Positions 52,213 through 61,537 of a stretch of 64,000 nt of DNA are shown piece after piece. A program made the translations under genes and the position numbers. Source of the DNA: Hyphomicrobium sp. (lineage in GTDB: Bacteria > Pseudomonadota > Alphaproteobacteria > Rhizobiales > Hyphomicrobiaceae); contig PERL01000013.1 in assembly GCA_002928735.1 (NCBI GenBank), positions 38,511 through 102,510 of the forward strand, in the 5' to 3' direction. The notes below the pieces were generated by a model that saw only the letters and a program-made list of their open reading frames with translations, had not been told where the DNA came from and searched no databases. Numbering within the stretch: position 1 is the stretch's first letter; every line of letters starts with the position of its first letter.

Positions 52213-53097
52213 ATGATCGGCGGAGCAATTTTCAAGCAGAGCGGCGTTTCGTTGATGGGGGAGTATGCCTCTCTCGTCGGCGAGGCCATCCTGCGTCAGC
52301 GGACGCGCGAGGCGGAGCATGCCGCGCGGATCGAAGCTGAGCTCGCCAACCGGGTCAAAAGCGAATTCATCTCGAATATGAGCCACGAGCTCAGGACGCC
52401 ACTCAATACGATGATCGGCTTTTCCAAGCTTATCAGCGAGCACGACAAGCGCCGCCTACCGGACGCAGAAATTGTCGAATACGCCAAGCTCATCAACGAT
52501 GCCGCGGGTCATCTGCTGTCGGTGATCAACGATATTCTCGATATCTCCAAGTTGCAGAGCGGCCGCTACACGCTAGACGCCAGCGAGATCAACGTCGAGG
52601 ACGTCCTGCAGCTCGCCTATACCGCGAATAGAAATGCGGCGCGGGAAGCCGGTGTCAGCCTGGATCTGGAGGTGGCGGCCAACCTTCCGCTCATCCGGGG
52701 TGATGCGGCAAAGCTGCGGCAGGCGTTCCACAACATCATCTCGAACGCGATCAAATTCACGCTGCAGGGCGGCGCGGTGAAGATCGAAGCCATTCGGCTC
52801 GCGGACGGGGGTGTGGCCGTTGTCATTCGCGATACGGGCGTCGGCATGTCGCCTGATGAAGTGAAGCTTGCAACGACGCCGTTCGGGCAGGTCGACGGAA
52901 AGCGGACGCGCTGGCGCGAAGGGGCGGGCCTTGGCCTACCGATCGCCCGGTCGCTCGTTGAGCTGCACGGCGGGCAGATCAGAATTCAAAGCGAGAAGGG
53001 CCGGGGCACCGAAGTCGGTGTGATCCTGCCTTCCGCATCCACCATCAATATCCGGGAAGCGCGGGATGTTCTGCTCGGAAACGGCGGTGTCTCGTGA
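52213..53097 (+). CDS. Soluble sensor histidine kinase
   Basis: 294 residues. A short N-terminal helix (about 1-45) with no membrane segment and no PAS or GAF domain, then HisKA with the phospho-acceptor in MSHELRTPLN near 58, and HATPase_c with N-box HNIISNAIKFT, G1 DTGVGMSP and G2 GAGLGLPIARS. It resembles the core of PdhS/DivJ-like kinases of alphaproteobacteria. No response regulator adjoins. A HerA-like ATPase gene follows after 19 bp and may be co-transcribed. Confidence 0.9.
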   Translation: MIGGAIFKQSGVSLMGEYASLVGEAILRQRTREAEHAARIEAELANRVKSEFISNMSHELRTPLNTMIGFSKLISEHDKRRLPDAEIVEYAKLINDAAGHLLSVINDILDISKLQSGRYTLDASEINVEDVLQLAYTANRNAAREAGVSLDLEVAANLPLIRGDAAKLRQAFHNIISNAIKFTLQGGAVKIEAIRLADGGVAVVIRDTGVGMSPDEVKLATTPFGQVDGKRTRWREGAGLGLPIARSLVELHGGQIRIQSEKGRGTEVGVILPSASTINIREARDVLLGNGGVS

Positions 53098-53116
53098 GCG
53101 GTGAGACTGAAGGGCC

Positions 53117-55117
53117 ATGAATACTATGATTCACAGTCTGATTGCGGGCGGCGGCGCGGGCTCTGCCTTAACGCACTTTGACGGCTCGATCGGCCGCATC
53201 GTGTCGGTGACGGGGTCGAAGGCCATCGTACTCCTCGACTCGCCGCGCGACGGAACGGTGCGCAACATCCAAGACCGGCCGGAAATGGGCACCCTCTTGG
53301 CCATCGATACGGCCAATACCGTCGTGCTGGCCATTGTGTCCGCACTCAGTGTGCCGGTGCCGGCGCAGCGCGAGGGCGATAACGAAATTTGGATCGCGGA
53401 GCTCGGCCTTGCCGGTGAGCTTTGGCGGAGCACGGATGGCGGAGCGGCCAGCTTCAACCGCGGCGTGACGGTGTACCCGGGTCTGGGCGACCGTGTTCGC
53501 GTGGCGACGAAGTCCGAACTGTCGCTGGCATTCTGCGGATCGAGCGCGCGCTCGGTGCGCGTGGGGTGCATCCGCCAGGATTCGACGATCGACGCGCGGG
53601 TGCGGGTGGATGATCTGCTCGGCAAGCATTTCGCCATTCTGGGCACCACCGGTACAGGTAAGTCGTGCACGACGGCGTTGATCCTGCGTTCGATCCTGGA
53701 AGATCATCCGGCGGCGCACATCGTTTTGCTTGATCCCCACAATGAATATGCAACGGCCTTCGGCGAACTGGCCGAAGTGATCAGCCCTTGGAATATGCAG
53801 CTGCCGCTGTGGCTGCTCAATTTCGAAGAGGCGATCGAGGTGCTCGTCGGCGATCCGGAGCGCAAGCACGAGATCGAAATTCTGCAAGAGCTCATCCCGC
53901 TCGCCAAGAGCCGCTATGCGGCCGGACGGCAGGCGGAAAATCAGAAGCTGCGCCGCGGCGTTCTCGACCATGGCCGCTTCACAGTCGATACGCCGGTTCC
54001 CTACCGCATTTCCGACCTGACCGGCCTCATCGACGAGCGCATGGGCAAGCTGGAGAACAAGCGCGATCTGGCGCCTTACCGCAATTTGAAGTCGCGCATC
54101 GACACGATCTCGCAGGATGGGCGCTATGCGTTCATGTTCGGGTCGCTGACCGTTTACGACGGCATGGCTCAGATCCTGTCGCGTATTTTCCGCGTGCCGG
54201 TGCAGGGCAAGCCGATTACCATTTTGGAACTGACCGGCATTCCGACCGAAATCGTCAACGTGGTGGTCTCGGTTCTGTGCCGCATGACCTTCGACTTCGC
54301 GCTTTGGAGCGAGGGCAAGGTGCCCGTTACGCTCGTGTGCGAAGAAGCGCACCGGTACGTGCCGCTGAATTCCAACGCCGGCTTCGAACCATGTAAGCGG
54401 GCCATCGCTAAAATCGCGAAGGAAGGCCGCAAGTACGGCGCGTCCCTGTGCATCGTCACGCAGCGCCCGGCCGAAATCGATCCCACAATTTTGTCTCAGT
54501 GCAACACCGTATTCGCATTGCGCATGTCGAACGACCGCGACCAGGCGATCGTCTCGTCGGCCATTTCGGATACGGGCTCGGGGCTGCTGGAGTTCCTGCC
54601 TGCACTCGGTCAGCGCGAGGCGCTGGCGTTTGGCGACGGCGTGGCGCTACCGGTGCGCATCAAGTTCGACGAATTGCCGCGCGACCGGCTTCCGCGCTCA
54701 TCGACGGCCAAGTTCTCTGAGAAGTGGCAGATGTCGGTCGGCGACGAAAACTTCCTCGATCAGGTGGTCGAGCGCTGGCGCACGGCTGGCATCGGTAACG
54801 GCCTCGATGTCAACCAGCAGGCAACCATGCTTGCCGAGTCGATCAATTTTACGGGTGGCCGTGTGGAGAGCATGGAGACGCCCGAGCCGCAGGTGCGCGC
54901 GCCTCAATCTAGCGGGGGCTACCGTGCGGTGCCTGCGCCGCAAGCGGTCAGCAATGTTCCGGCCGGTGCCGGAATGGGGGCCGCTACGCGGCCCGCCGGT
55001 GGCAGTCTCTTGCGACGTGAAACGCCGCCGCCTGCTCCGGCCATGGGTGCGGCAAACGCCGGTAGCGATCGCCAATCGCTGCGCGACCGGCTTTTGAAGC
55101 CAAACGCACCGCGCTGA
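53117..55117 (+). CDS. HerA/DUF87-type ATPase
   Basis: 666 residues. An N-terminal beta-barrel HAS-like domain (IGRIVSVTGSKAIVLLD), then a RecA-like core with Walker A GTTGTGKS near 175-182, DPHNEYATAF, Walker B with VTLVCEEAHRY near 403, and an arginine-finger region in ALRMSNDRDQAIV. HerA proteins form hexamers that move DNA, often with the nuclease NurA in archaea. No NurA gene is visible. The C-terminal 110 residues are Pro/Ala/Gly-rich. It may act in DNA repair or segregation. Its stop abuts the rfbC stop (TGATCA). Confidence 0.85.
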   Translation: MNTMIHSLIAGGGAGSALTHFDGSIGRIVSVTGSKAIVLLDSPRDGTVRNIQDRPEMGTLLAIDTANTVVLAIVSALSVPVPAQREGDNEIWIAELGLAGELWRSTDGGAASFNRGVTVYPGLGDRVRVATKSELSLAFCGSSARSVRVGCIRQDSTIDARVRVDDLLGKHFAILGTTGTGKSCTTALILRSILEDHPAAHIVLLDPHNEYATAFGELAEVISPWNMQLPLWLLNFEEAIEVLVGDPERKHEIEILQELIPLAKSRYAAGRQAENQKLRRGVLDHGRFTVDTPVPYRISDLTGLIDERMGKLENKRDLAPYRNLKSRIDTISQDGRYAFMFGSLTVYDGMAQILSRIFRVPVQGKPITILELTGIPTEIVNVVVSVLCRMTFDFALWSEGKVPVTLVCEEAHRYVPLNSNAGFEPCKRAIAKIAKEGRKYGASLCIVTQRPAEIDPTILSQCNTVFALRMSNDRDQAIVSSAISDTGSGLLEFLPALGQREALAFGDGVALPVRIKFDELPRDRLPRSSTAKFSEKWQMSVGDENFLDQVVERWRTAGIGNGLDVNQQATMLAESINFTGGRVESMETPEPQVRAPQSSGGYRAVPAPQAVSNVPAGAGMGAATRPAGGSLLRRETPPPAPAMGAANAGSDRQSLRDRLLKPNAPR

Positions 55118-55669
55118 TCAGAACAGGTCGGATGCGTCTGCCAATAGCGGCTGCCTGATATCCTTATCGGACAGGATGGCAGCGCGCTCTTCGACGCCCC
55201 AATCGATGGCAAGCGCCGGATCGTTCCAACGAATGCCGCGATCCAGCGCCGGGGCGTAGAGGTTTGTCACTTTGTAGATGACTTCGGTGTGCTCTTGCAG
55301 CGTCACGTAGCCGTGGGCAAAGCCCGGCGGCACCCAGATTTGCGCCCAGTTTTCAGCCGAGATCACGGCCTTGACGTGCTGCCCGAAGGTGGGGGACGCG
55401 CGGCGAATGTCGACAGCGACATCCAAGATCGCGCCACGCGCAACCCGGACGAGCTTGCCCTGGGCGGCGGGCGGCAACTGGAAGTGCAGGCCGCGCACGA
55501 CGCCTTTCTCGACCGAATAGGCGTGGTTGTCCTGGACGAAATGCGCGTCGAAGCCGGCCTCACGCCATGTGCCCTCGTTGAAGGTTTCGGAGAAGAAGCC
55601 GCGCGCGTCGGAAAAGCGGCGCGGGGTGATGAGCTTCACGTCCGGAATGGGCAGGGATTCAATGTGCAT
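55118..55669 (-). CDS. rfbC: dTDP-4-dehydrorhamnose 3,5-epimerase
   Basis: 183 residues. A cupin-fold RmlC protein with RGFFSETFNEGTW, FVQDNHAYSVEKGVVRGLHFQ (catalytic His), VDIRRASPTFG, VPPGFAHGYVTLQEHTEVIYKVTN and GIRWNDPAL. It makes dTDP-4-dehydro-L-rhamnose, the precursor of L-rhamnose. rmlA, rmlB and rmlD are not in the window. The rhamnose may feed the polysaccharide locus 6 kb away, which is inference. Confidence 0.94.
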   Translation of the reverse strand: MHIESLPIPDVKLITPRRFSDARGFFSETFNEGTWREAGFDAHFVQDNHAYSVEKGVVRGLHFQLPPAAQGKLVRVARGAILDVAVDIRRASPTFGQHVKAVISAENWAQIWVPPGFAHGYVTLQEHTEVIYKVTNLYAPALDRGIRWNDPALAIDWGVEERAAILSDKDIRQPLLADASDLF

Positions 55670-55688
55670 CCGGGTCCGCCTGTAGCGT

Positions 55689-56621
55689 TCAGCGCTTGGG
55701 CTCGATGGATCGCATGTCGATCACGCGGCCAGGATCGCCGGACGGTGTGGCTGCGGCGGGCGGGGTTTGGGTGGCCGGCACCGTGTTTGCTGGCATCGGG
55801 GCGGCCGCGTCGGCACTCTCGCGCTCCTTGGCGTTATAGCGGCGCCAGCCGAGGGGAATGAGCGCAAGATAGGCCAGCGATACAATCGCCAAAGTTTCGT
55901 AGGGGAATGTGAGCAGGCACGCCACGAGGCCGACGGCGACGATGAAGATCGGCAGCACCCACTCGCGGCGGATGCGTTCGCCCATCAGTTTGCCGGAGTA
56001 CGTGGGAATGGTCGAGACCATCATCACGGCAATCAGCATGGTGTAAACCAGCACGACGCTCATGGCGAGGCGGCTGTCGTTGGCATCCAGCCCGAGCTTG
56101 GCCAGATAGAACGGCAGCAGCACGACGATGGCAGCGGCCGGTGTCGGCATACCGGTGAAGAAGTTCGATTGCCACTTGGGCTTTTCTTCATCGACGGCGA
56201 CGTTGAAACGGGCGAGACGCATGGCGGAGGCGAGCGCGAACATCATCACGCAGATCCAGCCGATGCTCTTAATGTCGACGAGACCCCACGTGAACAAAAG
56301 GATGGCGGGGGCGACGCCGAAGTTGACGAAGTCGGCGAGGCTGTCGAGTTCGGCGCCGAAGCGGGACTGGGCCTTCAGGAGGCGCGCGACGCGGCCGTCG
56401 ATGCCATCGAGCATGGCGGCGAAGACGATGGCGGCGAGTGCAACATCCCAGCGCTCTTCGATCGACATGCGGATTGAGGTGAGGCCGGCGCAGAGGCCGA
56501 GGAGCGTGAAGAAGTTCGGCACCAGCATGCGGACGGGCACGCGCTGCTGGGAGAACAGCCGGCGGCGGCGGCGGCGCGACATCTCTTTTTCGATGCCTGG
56601 CATCAAGGGGTCCATGCTCAC
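55689..56621 (-). CDS. pssA: CDP-diacylglycerol--serine O-phosphatidyltransferase
   Basis: 310 residues. The CDP-alcohol phosphotransferase motif DG(x)2AR(x)8G(x)3D(x)3D is seen in DGRVARLLKAQSRFGAELDSLAD (about 76-98). Six to eight membrane segments follow, and a C-terminal soluble tail is rich in Ala/Pro/Thr. It makes phosphatidylserine at the inner membrane. It lies directly downstream of psd (next step), 41 bp away, so the pair makes phosphatidylethanolamine. Confidence 0.95.
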   Translation of the reverse strand: MSMDPLMPGIEKEMSRRRRRRLFSQQRVPVRMLVPNFFTLLGLCAGLTSIRMSIEERWDVALAAIVFAAMLDGIDGRVARLLKAQSRFGAELDSLADFVNFGVAPAILLFTWGLVDIKSIGWICVMMFALASAMRLARFNVAVDEEKPKWQSNFFTGMPTPAAAIVVLLPFYLAKLGLDANDSRLAMSVVLVYTMLIAVMMVSTIPTYSGKLMGERIRREWVLPIFIVAVGLVACLLTFPYETLAIVSLAYLALIPLGWRRYNAKERESADAAAPMPANTVPATQTPPAAATPSGDPGRVIDMRSIEPKR

Positions 56622-56662
56622 CTCCTATCCGCGCCCGTTCAAGGCGTGGTGCGGTCTTTCGC

Positions 56663-57379
56663 TCAGACTCGCCGTGCTTCGCGTTCGGGCTCGGACGACT
56701 TCAGATCGGCCAACACCGTTTCGCCGGCAATGGCGCGCTGGCCAACTGACACCAGAGGACCATGTCCCGGCGGCAAAAAGGTGTCGACGCGCGAGCCGAA
56801 GCGGATAAGCCCAAAGCGCTGGCCGACGCCGACGGTGTCGCCTTCCTGCGAGAACGTTACGATGCGGCGAGCGACGAGGCCGGCGATCTGCACGACGCCG
56901 ATTTCCTGTCCAGCGGCCGTCTCGATGACGATGGCGCGGCGCTCATTTTCTTCGCTGGCCTTGTCGAGAGCGGCATTGAGGAAGGCGCCGGGGATGTAGA
57001 CGGAGCGCTTGATGCGGCCGGCGACGGGGGCGCGGTTGATGTGGACGTCGAAGACCGAGAGGAAGACCGAGACGCGCACGCGCTCTTCGTCACCTAGGCC
57101 CAATTCCTTTGGGGGGCGGACCTTCTCGATCAGCGAAACGCGGCCGTCGGCGGGGGAGATGACGAGGCCGTCGCGGAGGGGCGTGATGCGATCAGGATCA
57201 CGGAAGAAGTAGCAGATCCAGGCGGTGATGCCGGCGGCGATCCAGCCGATGGGATCCCACAGGAAGAACCCGACCAACGTTGCGAGAAGCCCGATAGCGA
57301 TGAACTTGTGCCCGTCCTGATGGATCGGCACAAAGAAATCGAGAATGGTGTCGAGCAGGCTGGGATGACGATCAGACAA
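56663..57379 (-). CDS. psd: Phosphatidylserine decarboxylase (short type)
   Basis: 238 residues from TTG 57379, with GGGAG 9 nt upstream. An N-terminal hydrophobic segment pair ([31 protein letters not shown]) anchors it. The self-cleavage site is GS in RFGSRVD, where the Ser becomes the pyruvoyl group. It decarboxylates phosphatidylserine to phosphatidylethanolamine at the inner membrane. The short form (PSD-A) is normal for Rhizobiales. Confidence 0.94.
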   Translation of the reverse strand: MSDRHPSLLDTILDFFVPIHQDGHKFIAIGLLATLVGFFLWDPIGWIAAGITAWICYFFRDPDRITPLRDGLVISPADGRVSLIEKVRPPKELGLGDEERVRVSVFLSVFDVHINRAPVAGRIKRSVYIPGAFLNAALDKASEENERRAIVIETAAGQEIGVVQIAGLVARRIVTFSQEGDTVGVGQRFGLIRFGSRVDTFLPPGHGPLVSVGQRAIAGETVLADLKSSEPEREARRV

Positions 57380-57478
57380 TGGGTGTGGGCTCCCGCGGGC
57401 ATGGCTTGCAATATTCCAGGGGCTGTTTAACCCCTCGCGCGTCCGGTGCCTAGTGGGCCCAAGGAAGCAGGCCTGGTC

Positions 57479-58939
57479 CTAGATTGGTAAGGCGACAAAG
57501 CGCGTATCGCCCTTGGAATCCTCCACCAGCATAAGGATTTGGCGACCACCGGCCTTTTTTACCTTGTCGATCGCGGCATTCAGATCGGCGACGGTGGCGA
57601 TCTGGCTTTGCTGGGCTTCAACGATGACGTCGCCCAGTTTCAGATTTTTGCCCGCGGCAGGTCCTTCCCCGTCGATGGCGGTGACGAGGAGGCCTTTGAC
57701 CTTCTTATCGAAGCCCAACTGGGTGCGCAGGTCGTCCGTCAACGGCGTGACGGTGAGACCAAGAACCGTTTCAGGCTTGGCGGTATCCTCGTCCTTTTGT
57801 TCGGGCTCTTTGGATTCGGTTCCTACGTCTTCTTCCTCGAGCCGTCCGACGACGACATCGAGGGTTTTCTTTTCGCCGGCGCGCAGCAATTCCATGGGCA
57901 CGGATTTGCCGATGGGGGCTTGGGCGACAAGGCGCGGCAGGCCGCGCATGGTAGAGACGTCCTTACCGTCGAACTTTAAGATGACATCGCCCTGCTGAAC
58001 GCCGGCTTTGGCGGCCGGGCTGTCGGGTGTGATGGCGGAGACGAGTGCGCCGGTGTTTTCCGGCACGCCGAGGCTTTCGGCGATGTCTTCGGAGACCGTT
58101 TGAATTTTCACCCCGAGCCAGCCGCGGCGCACTTCGCCGAATTCCTTGAGTTGCTGGACAACCGTCTGCACGGTGTCCGAGGGAACGGCGAAGCCGATAC
58201 CGATCGAGCCGCCGGTCGGCGAGATGATGGCCGTGTTCACGCCGATGACTTCGCCATTCATATTGAACAATGGGCCGCCGGAGTTGCCGCGATTGATGGC
58301 GGCGTCGGTCTGGATGAAGTCGTCGTAGGGGCCGGCGTTGATGTCGCGCTGTTTGGCGGAAATGATGCCGACGGTGACGGTGCCGCCCAGGCCGAACGGA
58401 TTGCCGATGGCCATGACCCAATCGCCGACTTTCATATCAGTCGAGGAGCCGAACGGCACCGATTTGAGCGGCGCCTTGGGCGTGACTTTGAGAAGGGCGA
58501 TATCGGCCTTACTGTCTTTGCCGAGAACCTTGTCGACCTTCAGCTTGGTGCCGTCGGCGAAGTTGATGATGATCTCGTCGGCGCCTTCGATGACGTGGTT
58601 ATTGGTAACGACGAGGCCTTCGACGCCGTCGATGACGAAGCCAGAGCCGAGCGACGACACCTTGCGGTCCTGCGGTGCGCCGTTGCGGCCGCCGCGTTTG
58701 TTGAAAAACTCTTCGAAAAAGTCCTCGAAGGGCGATCCTTTCGGCACCTTGGGCAGCGGCACGCCGTCCGGCGACTTGGCGACCTGGGTGGTGGAAATGT
58801 TGACCACTGCTGGCGAGAGCGCTTCGGCGAGCGGGGCGACGGACTGGGGACCATCGCGGAAGGCTGCAACGGGGAGCGAAACGAGGGCGAGCGCGGCGGC
58901 GGCGACCGCGACTACGGATTTGCGCATCTGCGAACGCAT
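57479..58939 (-). CDS. degP: Do/DegP-like periplasmic serine protease
   Basis: 486 residues from ATG 58939, with GGAG 6 nt upstream; the frame is open to 59008. Signal peptide (VVAVAAAALALVSLPVAAF). The trypsin-like domain has His in NNHVIEG near 115, Asp in SKADIALLK near 146 and Ser in GNSGGPLF near 219. Two PDZ domains follow (about 270-360 and 395-480), with an acidic linker (EEEDVGTESKEPEQKDE). It degrades or refolds misfolded periplasmic proteins. It ends a minus-strand operon running hflK-hflC-DUF2065-degP. Confidence 0.95.
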   Translation of the reverse strand: MRSQMRKSVVAVAAAALALVSLPVAAFRDGPQSVAPLAEALSPAVVNISTTQVAKSPDGVPLPKVPKGSPFEDFFEEFFNKRGGRNGAPQDRKVSSLGSGFVIDGVEGLVVTNNHVIEGADEIIINFADGTKLKVDKVLGKDSKADIALLKVTPKAPLKSVPFGSSTDMKVGDWVMAIGNPFGLGGTVTVGIISAKQRDINAGPYDDFIQTDAAINRGNSGGPLFNMNGEVIGVNTAIISPTGGSIGIGFAVPSDTVQTVVQQLKEFGEVRRGWLGVKIQTVSEDIAESLGVPENTGALVSAITPDSPAAKAGVQQGDVILKFDGKDVSTMRGLPRLVAQAPIGKSVPMELLRAGEKKTLDVVVGRLEEEDVGTESKEPEQKDEDTAKPETVLGLTVTPLTDDLRTQLGFDKKVKGLLVTAIDGEGPAAGKNLKLGDVIVEAQQSQIATVADLNAAIDKVKKAGGRQILMLVEDSKGDTRFVALPI

Positions 58940-59043
58940 GCGTGTCTCCCAGGAGGCCGCTGCCGGGTGGCGCGCGGTCTTGATCATTTTGGTCCGCGTG
59001 GCGTGCAAGTCAACGCGGCGTTTCCGGCGAATTCACGTTCTCA

Positions 59044-59229
59044 TCAGCCGCGGACAAACCAGACGAGAAAAAGGCCGGTGGCGGCGGCAATCCAACCCGA
59101 GGCGCGGAGCGTGGAGGGCGGGGTCTCGGCGGCCATTTCAAGGAGGCGTTGGGCCATCTGGGGTGCGAGAGCCCACAAAAGGCCCTCGAAAACGAGAACG
59201 AGACCGGCGCCGACGATGAGATCACTCAT
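59044..59229 (-). CDS. DUF2065 (YjeT-like) small membrane protein
   Basis: 61 residues with two membrane segments (LIVGAGLVLVFEGLLWALAP; ASGWIAAATGLFLVWFVRG). It fits DUF2065 in length, in the Glu of the first segment and in location between hflC and degP, which is typical. Function unknown, although its steady linkage to hflC suggests a membrane-protease partner. Confidence 0.88.
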   Translation of the reverse strand: MSDLIVGAGLVLVFEGLLWALAPQMAQRLLEMAAETPPSTLRASGWIAAATGLFLVWFVRG

Positions 59230-59273
59230 GATAGGGCCGGTCTCGTTTTTGTTGTGTCATCGCTGACGATTGA

Positions 59274-60152
59274 TCACGGCTTCGGGGCGAGCCCCGAGGG
59301 ATCGTTGAAGTATTTAAAGAACGGCGAGTCCGGAGACAGGATCAACTTGCTGTCGCCAGCCTTGATCGCCTGCTCGTAGGCTTGCATTGAACGGTAGAAG
59401 CCGAAGAAGTCGGCGTCTTTGCCATAGGCCTCGGCGAAGATGCGGTTGCGTTCCGCGTCGCCCGTGCCGCGCAATTCTTCGCCCTTGCGGGTGGCGTCGG
59501 CCTTGAGGACGGTCACTTCGCGGTCGGCGGTGGCGCGGATACGGTTGGCTTCGGCGGTGCCCTGCGAGCGGAACTCGGCGGCCTCGCGTTCACGCTCGGC
59601 GCGCATACGTTCGAACACGCGCGTGGCGTTCTGCTCGGGCAGGTCGGCGCGCTTGATGCGCACGTCGACCACTTCGATGCCCAGCGGGGCTGCCTGTGCG
59701 TTCACCTGCTTGGCAATCCGCTGCATCAACTCCTCGCGCTTGTCGCGGACAATGTCGGAGAAGTTGACGCCACCGAGGATGCCGCGAACGGCGGACTCGA
59801 CGATCGGGCCGAGGCGTGAGGGAACGGCGCCTTCGAAACGCAGGGTTTTGTAGAACTCGAGTGGGTTGGTGATGCGGTAGCGCACGAAGCTGTCGACGAC
59901 CAAACGCTTCTGGTCGAGAGCCGTAACTTCCTGCGGGGAAGCATCCAGATCGAGAACGCGCTTTTCAAAGATGTCGACGGTGTCGACGACCGGCACCTTC
60001 CAGTTGAGGCCGGGCTTGGTGATAACGCCAACAGGTTCACCGAAGCGCAGGACGAGGGCCTGCTCGTTCTGGTGCACGATGAATGCTGAGGCGTAGAGCG
60101 CCGCGGCGCCGGTCAACAGCAGGACGAAGATAAAGGCGAGGAAACTCCGCAT
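59274..60152 (-). CDS. hflC: FtsH regulator HflC
   Basis: 292 residues. A SPFH/prohibitin-family protein with an N-terminal membrane anchor (FLAFIFVLLLTGAAALYASAFIV), a band-7 domain (QALVLRFGEPVGVITKPGLNWKVP) and a coiled-coil region with RAEREREAAEFRSQGTAEANRIRA. With HflK it forms a cage around FtsH in the inner membrane and tunes its proteolysis. It is 2 bp from hflK. Confidence 0.96.
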   Translation of the reverse strand: MRSFLAFIFVLLLTGAAALYASAFIVHQNEQALVLRFGEPVGVITKPGLNWKVPVVDTVDIFEKRVLDLDASPQEVTALDQKRLVVDSFVRYRITNPLEFYKTLRFEGAVPSRLGPIVESAVRGILGGVNFSDIVRDKREELMQRIAKQVNAQAAPLGIEVVDVRIKRADLPEQNATRVFERMRAEREREAAEFRSQGTAEANRIRATADREVTVLKADATRKGEELRGTGDAERNRIFAEAYGKDADFFGFYRSMQAYEQAIKAGDSKLILSPDSPFFKYFNDPSGLAPKP

Positions 60153-60154
60153 GT

Positions 60155-61306
60155 TTAGTTACCTCCCGTCGACGGTGCGGCCGGCGGCGTTCGCCGCAAC
60201 TGGTCGAGTGGCAGATAGGGCACGACGCCCTGGCCGCCCTTGCCGTCGAGGATGATCTTGTCGGTGCCGCCCATAACGCGTTCCATGGTTTCCAGGAACA
60301 TGCGCTGGCGGGTGACGTCGGGCGCCTTCTTGTATTCCTCATAGACCTGCAGGAAGCGGTTGGCCTGACCGTTGGCTTCGGCGACCGTTTGCTGCTTGTA
60401 GCCTTCGGCGGCCTGGAGGATGCGCTCGGCTTCACCCTTGGCTTCGTTGACCGACTTGTTGGCGTAAGCGCTGGCCTGGTTCTGGAGCGTTTCCTTCTCC
60501 AAGCGCGCGGCCTGAACGGAGCGGAACGCTTCGATGACTTCGGCCGGCGGGTCGGACTTCAGGAGCTGCACTTCGGTGATGACGATGCCCGACTTGTAGC
60601 GGTCGAGCGTGTCCTGCACGAGCTTCTGCACATCCTGCGCGAGCTTTTGGCGTTCTTCAGTCAGGATCGGCTGGATGCGCGATTTGCCGACGATTTCGCG
60701 CATGGCGCTTTCGGCGACTTCCTTGACGGTGTTCTCAGGGTTCTGGATGTTGAACAGGAATTCGGCCGCATCGCGGATGCGCCAGAAAATGGCGAAATCG
60801 ATGTCGACGATGTTTTCATCGCCGGTCAGCATGAGGCTTTCTTCGCGCACGTCGGTCACGCCGGTGGCGATACCACGGCCGCCCGACGAGGAGCGCAGGC
60901 CGATTTCAGTGACGCGCTGCTGGGTCACCTTGGGCAGCACCACTTCTTCGATCGGGTAAGGCAACCGGAAGTGCAGGCCCGGCGGTTCCTGGCGCACGTA
61001 TTGGCCGAAGCGCATCACAACGCCGAGTTCGTCCGGGTTGACGCGGAAGAAGAAGGCATTCCAGGCGACGACAGCAATTGCCACCGCACCGGCAAGGAAC
61101 AGGAGCGGACCGGGAACGCCGCTGCCGCCGCCCATGGCCTGCTTCATCTTATCCTGGCCGCGCTTCAAAATTTCTTCGAGATCCGGGGGCTGTCCGCCGC
61201 CGCTCCCGCCACCGCCGCCGCGCGGGCCCTGGCCCCACGGTCCACCGCCGCCGCCTCCGGAGCTCCCTTTCCAGCCACCGCCACCACTTTGATTGCTCCA
61301 GGGCAT
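60155..61306 (-). CDS. hflK: FtsH regulator HflK
   Basis: 383 residues. A Gly-rich cytoplasmic N-terminus (about 1-40, mostly Gly with Ser and Pro), a membrane anchor (LLFLAGAVAIAVVAWNAFFF), then the band-7 domain and coiled coil as in HflC, and a C-terminal tail. Partner of HflC. It begins the hflK-hflC-DUF2065-degP block, with a candidate promoter at 61417-61445. folA and thyA lie upstream on the same strand. Confidence 0.95.
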   Translation of the reverse strand: MPWSNQSGGGGWKGSSGGGGGGPWGQGPRGGGGGSGGGQPPDLEEILKRGQDKMKQAMGGGSGVPGPLLFLAGAVAIAVVAWNAFFFRVNPDELGVVMRFGQYVRQEPPGLHFRLPYPIEEVVLPKVTQQRVTEIGLRSSSGGRGIATGVTDVREESLMLTGDENIVDIDFAIFWRIRDAAEFLFNIQNPENTVKEVAESAMREIVGKSRIQPILTEERQKLAQDVQKLVQDTLDRYKSGIVITEVQLLKSDPPAEVIEAFRSVQAARLEKETLQNQASAYANKSVNEAKGEAERILQAAEGYKQQTVAEANGQANRFLQVYEEYKKAPDVTRQRMFLETMERVMGGTDKIILDGKGGQGVVPYLPLDQLRRTPPAAPSTGGN

Positions 61307-61416
61307 CGCTTCTTCAGCCTTTCGGTTGGTCTTGTCAGGAAATCGCTTGAACGTTGGCTGCTTGCACAGCGGATCAAGGTTGCATCGGCATGACGTCGCC
61401 GGGGAAAAGTTGCTTG

Positions 61417-61445
61417 CTTATAGGCGAGCCCCCTTGGCGACGCAA
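61417..61445 (-). promoter_or_regulatory. Candidate promoter for hflK-hflC-degP
   Basis: On the minus strand TTGCGT (61445-61440) and TATAAG (61422-61417) are 17 bp apart. The -10 is 5 of 6 consensus, the -35 is weak. It lies 111 bp upstream of hflK. Confidence 0.4.
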
Positions 61446-61537
61446 ACGCGCATCACTGCATGTGGGCGTTCGCGGGGTGGGATCAAGGCGCGGGGCGGGC
61501 TCAATTAATTGCGTCGAAGCCGCAGGAGGGACGGTGT

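Noticed and set aside
53168..54352. 394-codon open frame antisense to the HerA-like gene
   Set aside because: His/Arg-rich shadow of a conserved ATPase, no recognisable domain.
58100..59266. 388-codon open frame antisense to degP and DUF2065
   Set aside because: Overlaps two well-supported genes; low-complexity composition.
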